From assembly GCF_004784465.1 (NCBI RefSeq), contig NZ_SRRU01000003.1, positions 62,001 through 126,000 on the forward strand: a DNA stretch of 64,000 bases, given 5' to 3'. The position numbers and the translations under genes were made by a program. The DNA comes from Streptomyces griseoluteus. Its GTDB lineage: Bacteria; Actinomycetota; Actinomycetes; Streptomycetales; Streptomycetaceae. The notes under the pieces are model-generated. The model did no database searches, was not told the origin of the DNA, and worked only from the letters and a program-made list of their open reading frames with translations. This document shows positions 28,520 through 36,037 of this stretch, piece after piece (position 1 is the stretch's first letter; every line of letters starts with the position of its first letter).

Positions 28520-28699
28520 GGCACATCCCCAGGTAGTGCGGTCGTACGGGCTCACGCCGGACCGGGGCCCGAGCGCGCTCCCGGCCGCGTACCCATCCGG
28601 CCACGGACCATGCGCACAGGTTTCCAGCGGGCCGGCGCCCTTCCTGGGCGGTTCACCCGATCGGACGGCAGACTGTCACGCCCCCGCAGGGCCCCCTCG

Positions 28700-29242
28700 C
28701 CCAGCAGCTCGTCGACCGTGGTGACGCGGGCCAACGGCCGGTACAGGTCCAGCCCGTGCGGCGCCTTGGCGTGCGCCTCGTCGTCCACGCCCGCGCAGGC
28801 GTCGGCGACGACCACCAGCACCTCGACGCCCGCGTCGGCGGCGGCCGGGGCGGTGGTCAGGACACCACTCGGTGCTGACCCCGGCCGGCACCGGGCGCGA
28901 GGCCGGGACCCAGCCGGGCGGCCGGCTCCGGCGTCCACTTGCCGAAGGTCTCCGCGTCCAGGACCGGAGCGCCCAGGCCGGCGAACTCCGGCGTCAGCCG
29001 CCACAGCTCGGCGTCCGGCGGCTGAAGGACGAGGGGCCACTGGTCGTGACAGTCGCGCCAGAGCCCGGCGAGCCGGGCGGAGGCGAGGAACCGGGGAACA
29101 CCACCCGGTCCCCGAACGCGGGCAGCAGCCGCGCCACCCCCGCGGCCGCCTCGGCGTGCCGCGGTGTGGCCCACGGACTGCCCGGGTCGGCGAAGACGCG
29201 CTGCATGTCGATGACGGGGAGCAGCCCGGGCACCGGCCTCAC
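28700..29242 (-). pseudogene. frameshifted isochorismatase-family cysteine hydrolase
   Basis: Pieces of one isochorismatase/cysteine-hydrolase-like protein are spread over three leftward frames: PVIDMQRVFADPGSPWATP (from the GTG at 29242 that overlaps the permease stop), then WRDCHDQWPLVLQPPDAELW and LDAETFGKWTPE in another frame (about 28950-29080), then LTTAPAAADAGVEVLVVVAD and FDL-like ending in a third (28690-28860). The segment that should hold the catalytic cysteine (SxDxCVLxTA) is missing. Linkage to an NCS1 permease suggests the intact gene once hydrolysed an imported amide or ureide. Confidence 0.65.
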
Positions 29243-30744
29243 GCGCCGTACATCCCCTGGACCGGGGCCGGGCTCGGCGGGAGTGCCTCCTGGGCGCGGA
29301 CCCGGTTCCGGCCCAGCAGCAGGGTGCCGAGGAAGGCAAGGGCCAGCGCGACGACGACACCGAGGTTGGCGTACGCCCACTGGCCGGCCCGGCCGCCGAG
29401 GCCGAGCGGGCCGAGGAGGTAGCCCTGCCAGCTCAGCCAGCGCGCGGCGGTGTTGGTGACCAGGCCCCAGCCGATCACGGTGGCGCCGACGGTGAGGACG
29501 AGGGGCAGGGCGGGGGCGTCGCCGTAGCGGCCGTCGGGGCGGAACAGGTCGCCCTCGTCGTAGTCGCGGTGGCGCAGCGCGAGGTCGGCGAGCATCACGC
29601 CGCACCAGGCGCCGATGGGGACGCCGAGGGTGGTGAGGAAGCCCATGAACTCGTCGAGGAAGGCCCCGCCGAAGAACACGATGTACACGGAGCCGGCGAT
29701 CATCAGGACGCCGTCGACGAGGGCGGCCAGATGGCGGGGCATATGCAGTCCGGCGGAGAGCAGCGCGAGGCTGGAGGAGTAGATGTCCAGCACCGCGCCG
29801 CCGACCAGGCCGAGCACGGCGACCAGGGCGAAGGGGACGAGGAACCAGGTCGGCAGGATGGTGGTCAGCGCGCCGATGGGGTCGGCGGCGACGGCCAGGC
29901 TCAGCTCGTCGGAGGACCCGGCGAGCAGCAGGCCGAAGACCAGCAGGAGCAGCGGGGCGGCGGAGGCGCCGAGGGTGGTCCAGCCGATGACGCCAAGGCT
30001 GGACGAGGAGCGCGGGAGGTAACGGGAGTAGTCGGCGGCGGCGTTGACCCAGCCGAGCCCGAACCCGGCCATCATGAACACCAGCGCGCCGATGAACTGC
30101 TGGGGCGAGCCCGCCGGAATGGAGCTGACGGTCGACCAGTGGACGTGGTCGGCGACGAGGCCGACGTAGACCAGGGTGAGCACGCCGGTGATGACAGTGA
30201 TCACGGTCTGCAGGCGCATGATCAGGTCGAAGCCCATGACGCCGCCGACCACGGTGAGCGCGGCGACCACGAGGAGGGCGACGGCCTTGGTCTCGGTGCC
30301 GCCGCCCCAGCCCAGGCGGCTGAAGACAGTGGCGGTGGCCAGGGTGGCGAGTGAGGCGAGTGCGGTTTCCCAGCCGACCGTGAGTATCCAGGAGATGAGG
30401 GACGGGAGGCGGTTGCCGCGCACTCCGTAGGCGGCGCGGCTGAGCACCATGGTGGGCGCGGAGCCCCGCTTCCCCGCCACGGCGATGAGGCCGCAGAGCA
30501 GGAACGAGGCGACGATGCCGAGGATTCCGGCCGCGAGGGCCTGCCAGAAGGAGATGCCGAAGCCGAGGGCGAAGGCGCCGTAGCTGAGGCCGAGAACGCT
30601 GACGTTGGCGGCGAACCAGGGCCAGAAGAGGTGGCGCGGGGTGCCCTTGCGGTCCGCGTCCCCGATGACGTCGAGGCCGTGGGTCTCCAGGTGGATCTGG
30701 CGGCCGTCGGCTCCGCTGTCCTGGGGGTGCTGCGGCTGCGTCAT
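29239..30744 (-). CDS. NCS1-family purine/cytosine permease
   Basis: 501 residues with twelve predicted membrane spans and the NCS1 hallmark segments WFAANVSVLGLSYGAF (span 1), SFLLCGLIAVAGKRGSAPTM, and FGLGWVNAAADYSRYLP. The family imports nucleobases, hydantoins or allantoin with protons or sodium. The following overlapping gene is a broken isochorismatase-like hydrolase, so the original catabolic unit has probably lost its enzyme while the transporter stays intact. Confidence 0.88.
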   Translation of the reverse strand: MTQPQHPQDSGADGRQIHLETHGLDVIGDADRKGTPRHLFWPWFAANVSVLGLSYGAFALGFGISFWQALAAGILGIVASFLLCGLIAVAGKRGSAPTMVLSRAAYGVRGNRLPSLISWILTVGWETALASLATLATATVFSRLGWGGGTETKAVALLVVAALTVVGGVMGFDLIMRLQTVITVITGVLTLVYVGLVADHVHWSTVSSIPAGSPQQFIGALVFMMAGFGLGWVNAAADYSRYLPRSSSSLGVIGWTTLGASAAPLLLLVFGLLLAGSSDELSLAVAADPIGALTTILPTWFLVPFALVAVLGLVGGAVLDIYSSSLALLSAGLHMPRHLAALVDGVLMIAGSVYIVFFGGAFLDEFMGFLTTLGVPIGAWCGVMLADLALRHRDYDEGDLFRPDGRYGDAPALPLVLTVGATVIGWGLVTNTAARWLSWQGYLLGPLGLGGRAGQWAYANLGVVVALALAFLGTLLLGRNRVRAQEALPPSPAPVQGMYGA

Positions 30745-30882
30745 CGGCGACCTACCTGTCCTGACGTGTCGCGTCCAAGCTAGGCGGGTGGATGGAGGGG
30801 CGCAAGGAACGACCCGGCGTCAGCCGGTGGCCCTGACCGGGGCGTTTGGGCAGGAGAGGGTTGGCAGTCCTCGGGAATGACA

Positions 30883-30901
30883 TTAGGTTGGGCCACCCTC
30901 A
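30883..30901 (+). promoter_or_regulatory. iron box (DmdR1/IdeR-type operator) upstream of heme oxygenase
   Basis: TTAGGTTGGGCCACCCTCA matches about 14 of 19 positions of the actinobacterial iron box TTAGGTTAGGCTAACCTAA. It lies about 80 bases before the heme oxygenase start, where the promoter is expected, so the gene should be repressed by Fe(II)-DmdR1/IdeR when iron is plentiful. Confidence 0.7.
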
Positions 30902-30980
30902 TCATGTTGCCGACATCCGGTCGGCAAGGCGGCGGCCTCCGGTCGTGCGCGTGACCGTGAGCTCTGCCAGAGAGGCAGCC

Positions 30981-31634
30981 TTGTCGACACCGCCCTTCTC
31001 CTCGGTCATCCGCACCGCCAGCCAGGACCGGCACACCGAGGCCGAGCAGGCGCCGTTCCTGAACGATCTGCTCGGCGGCCGGTTCGGCATGGGCGCCTTC
31101 ACCAGGTACACCGAGCAACTCTTTTTCGTCTACCGCGCGTTGGAGGATTCCGCCACTCTGCTGGAGGCCGATCCGATCGCGGGCCCGTTTCTGCGCCCGG
31201 AGCTGCGGCGGGTGGCCGGGCTGGAGCGCGACCTGCGGCATCTTCTGGGCGAGGACTGGCGCGACCGGGTGGCCCCGCTGCCCGCGACGGAGCGGTACGC
31301 GGCCCGCGTCCGCGAGGTCGCCGCGAGCTGGCCGGCCGGATATGTGGCCCACCACTACACCCGCTACCTGGGCGATCTGTCGGGCGGTCAGGTGATCCGG
31401 CGTATCGCGGAGCGGACCTGGGGGCTGGAGAGCAAGGGCGACGGCGTCCGCTTCTACGTCTTCGAGGGCATCGACAACCCGGCCGCCTTCAAACGCGAGT
31501 ACCGCGCGCGGCTCGACGCGCTGCCGGTGGACGAGCTGGAGAAGCGGCGCGTGGTGGAGGAGTGCCGGTCGGCGTTCGCGCTGAACAACGCCGTCTTCAC
31601 CGACCTCGGCACCCTCTTCCCGGCCACCGCCTGA
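30981..31634 (+). CDS. biliverdin-producing heme oxygenase
   Basis: 217 residues of the HO-1-type family that opens heme to biliverdin, CO and iron. The proximal histidine is in SQDRHTEAEQAPF (near residue 19) and the distal glycine-rich helix is YLGDLSGGQVIRRI. I use the TTG at 30981, five bases after AGAGG; a GTG at 30957 would add eight residues. The upstream iron box fits a role in heme-iron acquisition under starvation. No heme transporter lies in the window. Confidence 0.9.
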   Translation: MSTPPFSSVIRTASQDRHTEAEQAPFLNDLLGGRFGMGAFTRYTEQLFFVYRALEDSATLLEADPIAGPFLRPELRRVAGLERDLRHLLGEDWRDRVAPLPATERYAARVREVAASWPAGYVAHHYTRYLGDLSGGQVIRRIAERTWGLESKGDGVRFYVFEGIDNPAAFKREYRARLDALPVDELEKRRVVEECRSAFALNNAVFTDLGTLFPATA

Positions 31635-31716
31635 CCGGTTCCTCGGCGGACCCGGCTCCCCCGCTTCGCACCTCTCGGGAAGACTTGATTCACCGTACAC
31701 GCATCTACATAATGCC

Positions 31717-31728
31717 CTTATGCATAAG
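31717..31728. promoter_or_regulatory. palindrome over the marR start codon
   Basis: CTTATGCATAAG is a perfect 12-base palindrome whose centre overlaps the first ATG of the MarR gene (31720). With ACATAATGCCC just before it the region is A+T-rich and promoter-like. It is probably an autorepression site, and it favours the downstream ATG at 31735 as the true start. Confidence 0.45.
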
Positions 31729-32181
31729 CGGGTTATGGACAGCGGTCCCGCCGGAAGTTCCGGCGGGATCTCCGCCGAGGATCTGATGATCGCCGTGGAG
31801 CAGCTCGTCCGTCATGTGCGGCGCAGCGCCACGGCCGGTGGGCTCAGTACCGCCGCTTCCTCGGTGCTCGGGAGGCTGGGCCGCGAGGGGCCGCAGCGGC
31901 TTACCGAGCTGGCGCGGGCGGAGAACGCCACCCAGCCGAACATGACCCAGCTCGTCACCCGCATGGAGCGTGCGGGGCTGGTGCGGCGGGTCGCCGACCG
32001 CACGGACGGCCGGGGTGTGCTGGTGGAGGTCACCGAGCTGGGCGAGGAGGTGTTCCGGGAGCGCCGGGCCGAGCGGGCCGAAGCCCTGGGACAGCTTGTC
32101 GATGAACTGTCCGAGCCGGAGCGGCAGGCCGTGCGGGTCGCGCTTCCCGCCCTGGCCCGCGCGATACAGGAGCGTTCCTGA
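31720..32181 (+). CDS. MarR-family regulator of the adjacent efflux gene
   Basis: 153 residues (148 if the second ATG at 31735 is used). MarR winged helix: RLTELARAENATQPNMTQLV as recognition region and RVADRTDGRGVLVEVTE as wing. It precedes an MFS transporter gene by 72 bases on the same strand, the usual layout of a repressor-pump operon, and carries a palindrome at its start for likely autoregulation. Confidence 0.88.
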   Translation: MHKRVMDSGPAGSSGGISAEDLMIAVEQLVRHVRRSATAGGLSTAASSVLGRLGREGPQRLTELARAENATQPNMTQLVTRMERAGLVRRVADRTDGRGVLVEVTELGEEVFRERRAERAEALGQLVDELSEPERQAVRVALPALARAIQERS

Positions 32182-32253
32182 GCCATCCGTCGGATCTCTC
32201 CGGCGCCGCCACGGCAGGGCCGGGGAGAGCGACACGACTGGAGAGAAGCGGTA

Positions 32254-33975
32254 ATGAGTGCACCGCGTGGAAGGGCCGCGAGCCCGTTCCGGCAGCCGAA
32301 GGCCGTCTGGGCCGTGGCGTTCGCCTGCGTGATCTCGTTCATGGGCATCGGGCTCGTCGACCCGATCCTGCCCGCCCTGGCCGACAGTCTGCACGCCACA
32401 CCGAGCCAGGTGTCCCTGCTGTTCAGCAGCTATCTGATCGTGACGGCCGTCGCCATGCTGTTCGTCGGCTGGTTCTCCAGCCGGTTCGGCGCCAAGCGGA
32501 CCCTGGTGGCGGGCCTTGCGGTCATCGTGGTCTTCGCGGCGCTGGCCGGGAGCACCGACTCGATCAACGGCATCGTCGGCTTCCGGGCCGGCTGGGGTCT
32601 GGGCAACGCCCTCTTCATCGCCACCTCGCTCGCCGTCATCGTCGCCTCGGCCAGCGGCGGCTTCGGCGGCGCGATCATCCTGTACGAGACCGCGCTCGGC
32701 CTCGGCATCGCCGTCGGGCCGTTGCTGGGCGGGGAGTTGGGGGCGATCAGCTGGCGGGGGCCGTTCTTCGGGGTGGCCGCGCTGATGGCCGTGGCGCTGG
32801 TGGCCACTCTGGCCTTCGTCCCCTCGATGCCGAAGCCCGCCCGGCCGACGTCACCCCTCGCCCCGCTGCAGGCGCTGCGCCACCGGGGTCTGCTCACGAT
32901 GGGCATCATGGCGCTGCTCTACAACTGGGGCTTCTTCACCATGCTGGGCTACGCGCCCTACCCGATGAAGCTGAGCGCCCATGAGCTGGGCCTGGTGTTC
33001 ACCGGCTGGGGTCTGCTGGTGGCGGCGTTCAGCGTGTTCTTCGCCCCGCGCCTCCAGGCCCGCTTCGGCACGGCGCCGGTGCTGTACGCCAACCTGCTGG
33101 GCCTCGGCGTCGTGATGGCGGTCATCGCGGCCGGGGTGGGCAGTCCGACGGTGGTCGTCGTGGCGGTCATCGCCTCGGGCTGCTTCATCGGCATCAACAA
33201 CACCCTGACCACGCAGGCCGTCATGCTCGTCTCCCCCGTCGAGCGTCCGGTGGCGTCCTCGGCGTACGGCTTCCTGCGGTTCATCGGCGGTGGTCTCGCG
33301 CCGTTCGTCGCGGGCAAGTTGGCCGACGCCACGGATCTGAGTGTGCCGTTCTACCTTGGTGCGGCGACCTTCGTGCTGGCCATTCCGGTGCTGGCCAGCG
33401 GGCACGGGCTGCTGCGGAAGGCGGAGGAGCGGCCGGAGGAGGGGCCGGTCGTCACGCCCTCGCTCACCGTGGTCGGCGCGCCCGTGCAGGCGGGGGTGCC
33501 GCGGGTCATCGTGGCGGTCGGGGCGCACGGCGGGGCGCCGGCCATCGTGGAGGCGGCGGCGCGGTTCGCGCGGGAGACCGGCAGCCCGCTGGAGGTCGTG
33601 CACGTCCGGGAGACGGTCGTGGTGGAGGAGCACGCCGTGGAGCCGGAGGGTGCCGAGGAGGCACGGGCGGCCGTCTCGGCCCATCTCGCCCGGCTGGGCG
33701 CGCACGGGGTGACCGCGTCGGGGCAGGTGCTCACCAGCGTGGGCGACCATGCCGCCACCGGGCGGGTGCTGGCCGAGCACGCGGCGCGGGTGGGTGCGCG
33801 GGCGGTGGCGGTGGGCCGTTCGCCGCGCGGGCCACTGGCCCAGTTCGCGGACGGCAGCATCACCTCCACCCTCACCCGCGGCGCGCCCTGTGACGTGCTG
33901 TTGGTGGACGCGGAGTCGGTACCCCGGCAGTTGACCGAGGACGCGCTGGCGGAGCTTCGCGACAGCGCGGTCTGA
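32254..33975 (+). CDS. MFS drug/metabolite transporter fused to a universal stress protein domain
   Basis: 573 residues. Residues about 17-395 are a twelve-span major facilitator of the DHA1 type, with the motif A-like loop FVGWFSSRFGAKRTLVAGL and YNWGFFTMLGYAPYP. After a linker, residues about 415-550 form a UspA domain (PRVIVAVGAHGGAPAIVEAA ... AVAVGRSPRGP ... GAPCDVLLVD). The nucleotide loop departs from the ATP-binding consensus Gx2Gx9G(S/T), so ATP binding is uncertain. The fusion could let a nucleotide or stress signal modulate transport. Probably controlled by the MarR gene upstream. Confidence 0.85.
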   Translation: MSAPRGRAASPFRQPKAVWAVAFACVISFMGIGLVDPILPALADSLHATPSQVSLLFSSYLIVTAVAMLFVGWFSSRFGAKRTLVAGLAVIVVFAALAGSTDSINGIVGFRAGWGLGNALFIATSLAVIVASASGGFGGAIILYETALGLGIAVGPLLGGELGAISWRGPFFGVAALMAVALVATLAFVPSMPKPARPTSPLAPLQALRHRGLLTMGIMALLYNWGFFTMLGYAPYPMKLSAHELGLVFTGWGLLVAAFSVFFAPRLQARFGTAPVLYANLLGLGVVMAVIAAGVGSPTVVVVAVIASGCFIGINNTLTTQAVMLVSPVERPVASSAYGFLRFIGGGLAPFVAGKLADATDLSVPFYLGAATFVLAIPVLASGHGLLRKAEERPEEGPVVTPSLTVVGAPVQAGVPRVIVAVGAHGGAPAIVEAAARFARETGSPLEVVHVRETVVVEEHAVEPEGAEEARAAVSAHLARLGAHGVTASGQVLTSVGDHAATGRVLAEHAARVGARAVAVGRSPRGPLAQFADGSITSTLTRGAPCDVLLVDAESVPRQLTEDALAELRDSAV

Positions 33976-33985
33976 GCGGCGTGCG

Positions 33986-34021
33986 GCCGGGGGGCCACGG
34001 CACGCGGCAGTGGCCCCCGGC
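33986..34021. terminator. bidirectional terminator between convergent genes
   Basis: GCCGGGGGGCCAC (33986-33998) pairs with GTGGCCCCCGGC (34010-34021) with one bulged base, between the stop codons of the rightward MFS-Usp gene and the leftward flavoprotein gene. Confidence 0.55.
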
Positions 34022-34022
34022 T

Positions 34023-34739
34023 TCAGCGCGGCAGCAGCCCGTTGATCTGGTCGTGGACCGCCGTGCGGGCGGCCGGGACGTCGCTCAGGAGCGTCGGCCC
34101 GAGTGCCGACAGCGGTTCCTCGGGGTCGGTGCCGCACTCGGTGCTCTCGCTGACGACCTCGTAACCGTCGCGTACGGCGATGTTGAGCCGGAAGCGGCCC
34201 TCGCCGAGGGCGTGCAGGGCGGAGGCGACGACGAGGGGCGGCGGTCCGCCGGGCTCGCCCTCGTGCTTGCGGTAGGCGCTGGCCACGGGGGTGCGCCAGC
34301 GCAGACTGAGCAGGACGGGGCTCTTGGCGACGACCTCGGCCAGGTCGGTGTCGTACACCCCGGTGGAGGTGAGGACCGTGGCTCGGGTGTCCAGGACGAG
34401 GGCCGCCGGGAGGAGGCAGCGCAGGGTGCTGCCCGCGAGGTTGCCGCCGACCGTGGCCGCGCGGCGTACGGCGCCGGTGCCGACCGAGCCCGCCGCGCGG
34501 CGCAGCACCTCGGGTACGCGGTCGTCGACACGGTTGAGGACGACGGCGCCGCCCAGCTCCTCGGGGCCGAGGACGTTGGCCTCGGGCAGTTCGCGCAGTG
34601 ACACGGCCTGGGCCGGGAACCCGTCGCGCTGCCAGGTGGCCCAGACCAGGGTGGCGCCGCCCACGGGCACGGCTCCCTCGGCCAGGTGGTCCCGCGCTTC
34701 GGACACGGACGTGGGCAGACGCAGCAGCACTGTGGTCAA
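34023..34739 (-). CDS. orphan FAD-binding subunit of a molybdopterin dehydrogenase
   Basis: 238 residues of the CoxM/FAD_binding_5 type: VPVGGATLVWATWQRDG and the VGTGAVRRAATVGGNLAGST FAD-binding region are recognisable. In xanthine/CO dehydrogenases this subunit works with a molybdenum subunit and a 2Fe-2S subunit; neither is in the window, and the FAD motif (usually A(T/S)xGGN) is complete. It may partner with a complex encoded elsewhere or be a relic. It lies alone between a convergent pump gene and a methyltransferase gene. Confidence 0.75.
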   Translation of the reverse strand: MTTVLLRLPTSVSEARDHLAEGAVPVGGATLVWATWQRDGFPAQAVSLRELPEANVLGPEELGGAVVLNRVDDRVPEVLRRAAGSVGTGAVRRAATVGGNLAGSTLRCLLPAALVLDTRATVLTSTGVYDTDLAEVVAKSPVLLSLRWRTPVASAYRKHEGEPGGPPPLVVASALHALGEGRFRLNIAVRDGYEVVSESTECGTDPEEPLSALGPTLLSDVPAARTAVHDQINGLLPR

Positions 34740-34937
34740 CCTGCCTTTCCTCGGGGGTCCGGCGAACGGCCGCCTCCGCGGCCGGAGTTATTCTCGCCGC
34801 CTCCGGAGGGGCGCGTACAGGGCTCACCGTCGCGCGCCCCGTGCGCCCACCCCGCCACCCCGCTGGACAGGCCCGCAGCCGTGTCACACGCACCCATTCT
34901 GCGGGCCCGGCTGATTGCCCGGCACACAGGGGGATTG

Positions 34938-35726
34938 CTAGGGGAGGCGCGCCACGCCCGCGTAGATCCCGCTCTTCTCGGCCGCCGGAACCTCGCCGTC
35001 CTTGAACCACTCGGTGGCCGTGACGAGGCCGGGCTCGACCAGTTCCAGGCCCTCGAAGAAGCGCGCGACGCCCGCGCGGTCGCGGAAGCCGAGCCGGATG
35101 CCGCCCTTGGCGTACTCGGCGGTGACCTGGGCCGACAGCTCCGGGAAGATGTCGGAGGAGGCGTGGGAGAGGACCAGGTAGCTGCCCGCGGGGAGGCTGG
35201 CGAGAAGGCTGGAGACGAGCCCGTACGGGTCCTGGTCGTCGTTGATGAAGTGCATCAGGGCGATCAGGGACAGGGCGATGGGCCGGTCGAAGTCGAGCGT
35301 CTGGCGGGCGTTCTTGATGATGGCGGCCGGGTCACGGACGTCGGCCTCCACGTACTGGGTGGCGCCCTCGGGGCGGCCGACGAGCAGCGCCTCCGCGTGC
35401 CGCAGCACGATCGGGTCGTTGTCGGTGTAGACGATCCGCGCGGTCGGCACGATCCGCTGGACTATCTGATGCAGGTTCGGCTCGGTCGGGATGCCGGTGC
35501 CGATGTCGAGGAACTGGTCGACGCCCTGCGCGGCGAGCCAGGCGACGGCGCGGTTCATGAAGGCGCGGTTCTGCCGGGCGGCGTCCCGCGCCTCGGCGGG
35601 CAGCCGCTCCCCCACCGCTTCGTCCACGGGGTAGTTGTCCTTGCCGCCGAGCAGCCAGTCGTACACCCGCGCGGGGTGCGCCGTGCTGGTGTCGATCTGC
35701 CGGGGGGCGGGGGTGCCGGTGGTCAT
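34938..35726 (-). CDS. DUF574/PF04672-type SAM-dependent methyltransferase
   Basis: 262 residues of the large Streptomyces family of SAM-binding proteins. Typical marks are ARVYDWLLGGKDNYPVDE near residue 19-36, FLDIGTGIPTEPNLHQ (motif I) and VYTDNDPIVLRHAEALL. Substrates are unknown for almost all members. No operon partner. Confidence 0.85.
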   Translation of the reverse strand: MTTGTPAPRQIDTSTAHPARVYDWLLGGKDNYPVDEAVGERLPAEARDAARQNRAFMNRAVAWLAAQGVDQFLDIGTGIPTEPNLHQIVQRIVPTARIVYTDNDPIVLRHAEALLVGRPEGATQYVEADVRDPAAIIKNARQTLDFDRPIALSLIALMHFINDDQDPYGLVSSLLASLPAGSYLVLSHASSDIFPELSAQVTAEYAKGGIRLGFRDRAGVARFFEGLELVEPGLVTATEWFKDGEVPAAEKSGIYAGVARLP

Positions 35727-36037
35727 GGGCGGGCTCCGTCATGATTCTGGCCGGTGCGAACACAGACGATCATCTAGTGGTGGTCGTCATTCTGCATGCG
35801 GGGCAAGGGAGTTGACCAGGTGGGTGACCGACGGCGGGCACCTGCCTGGCCGGGTGTGACCCATGACCGACCCTGGTCTCCAGGTTTCGAAAGTATTAGC
35901 TGATAATTTGTGAAGCTCGCGGGCAGACACGGGGCCAGGGGGTAACAATTTGGCCATCGGTGCCACCGTGATGGTCACCGATTCCGGCCGGTCCGTCTGC
36001 CCACGCGAGCAAGGCCGAGTGGGGAGGGAGACCTGTC
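35727..36037. other. divergent promoter region of methyltransferase and PBP genes
   Basis: The 311-base gap contains a notably A+T-rich island at about 35885-35915 (AAGTATTAGCTGATAATTTG) that most likely holds promoters for one or both flanking genes. A 63-codon leftward frame at 35787-35978 is open but unconvincing. Confidence 0.35.

Noticed and set aside
35787..35978. A 63-codon leftward frame upstream of the PBP gene.
   Set aside because: It overlaps the probable promoter island and shows no ribosome site, motif or strong codon bias.
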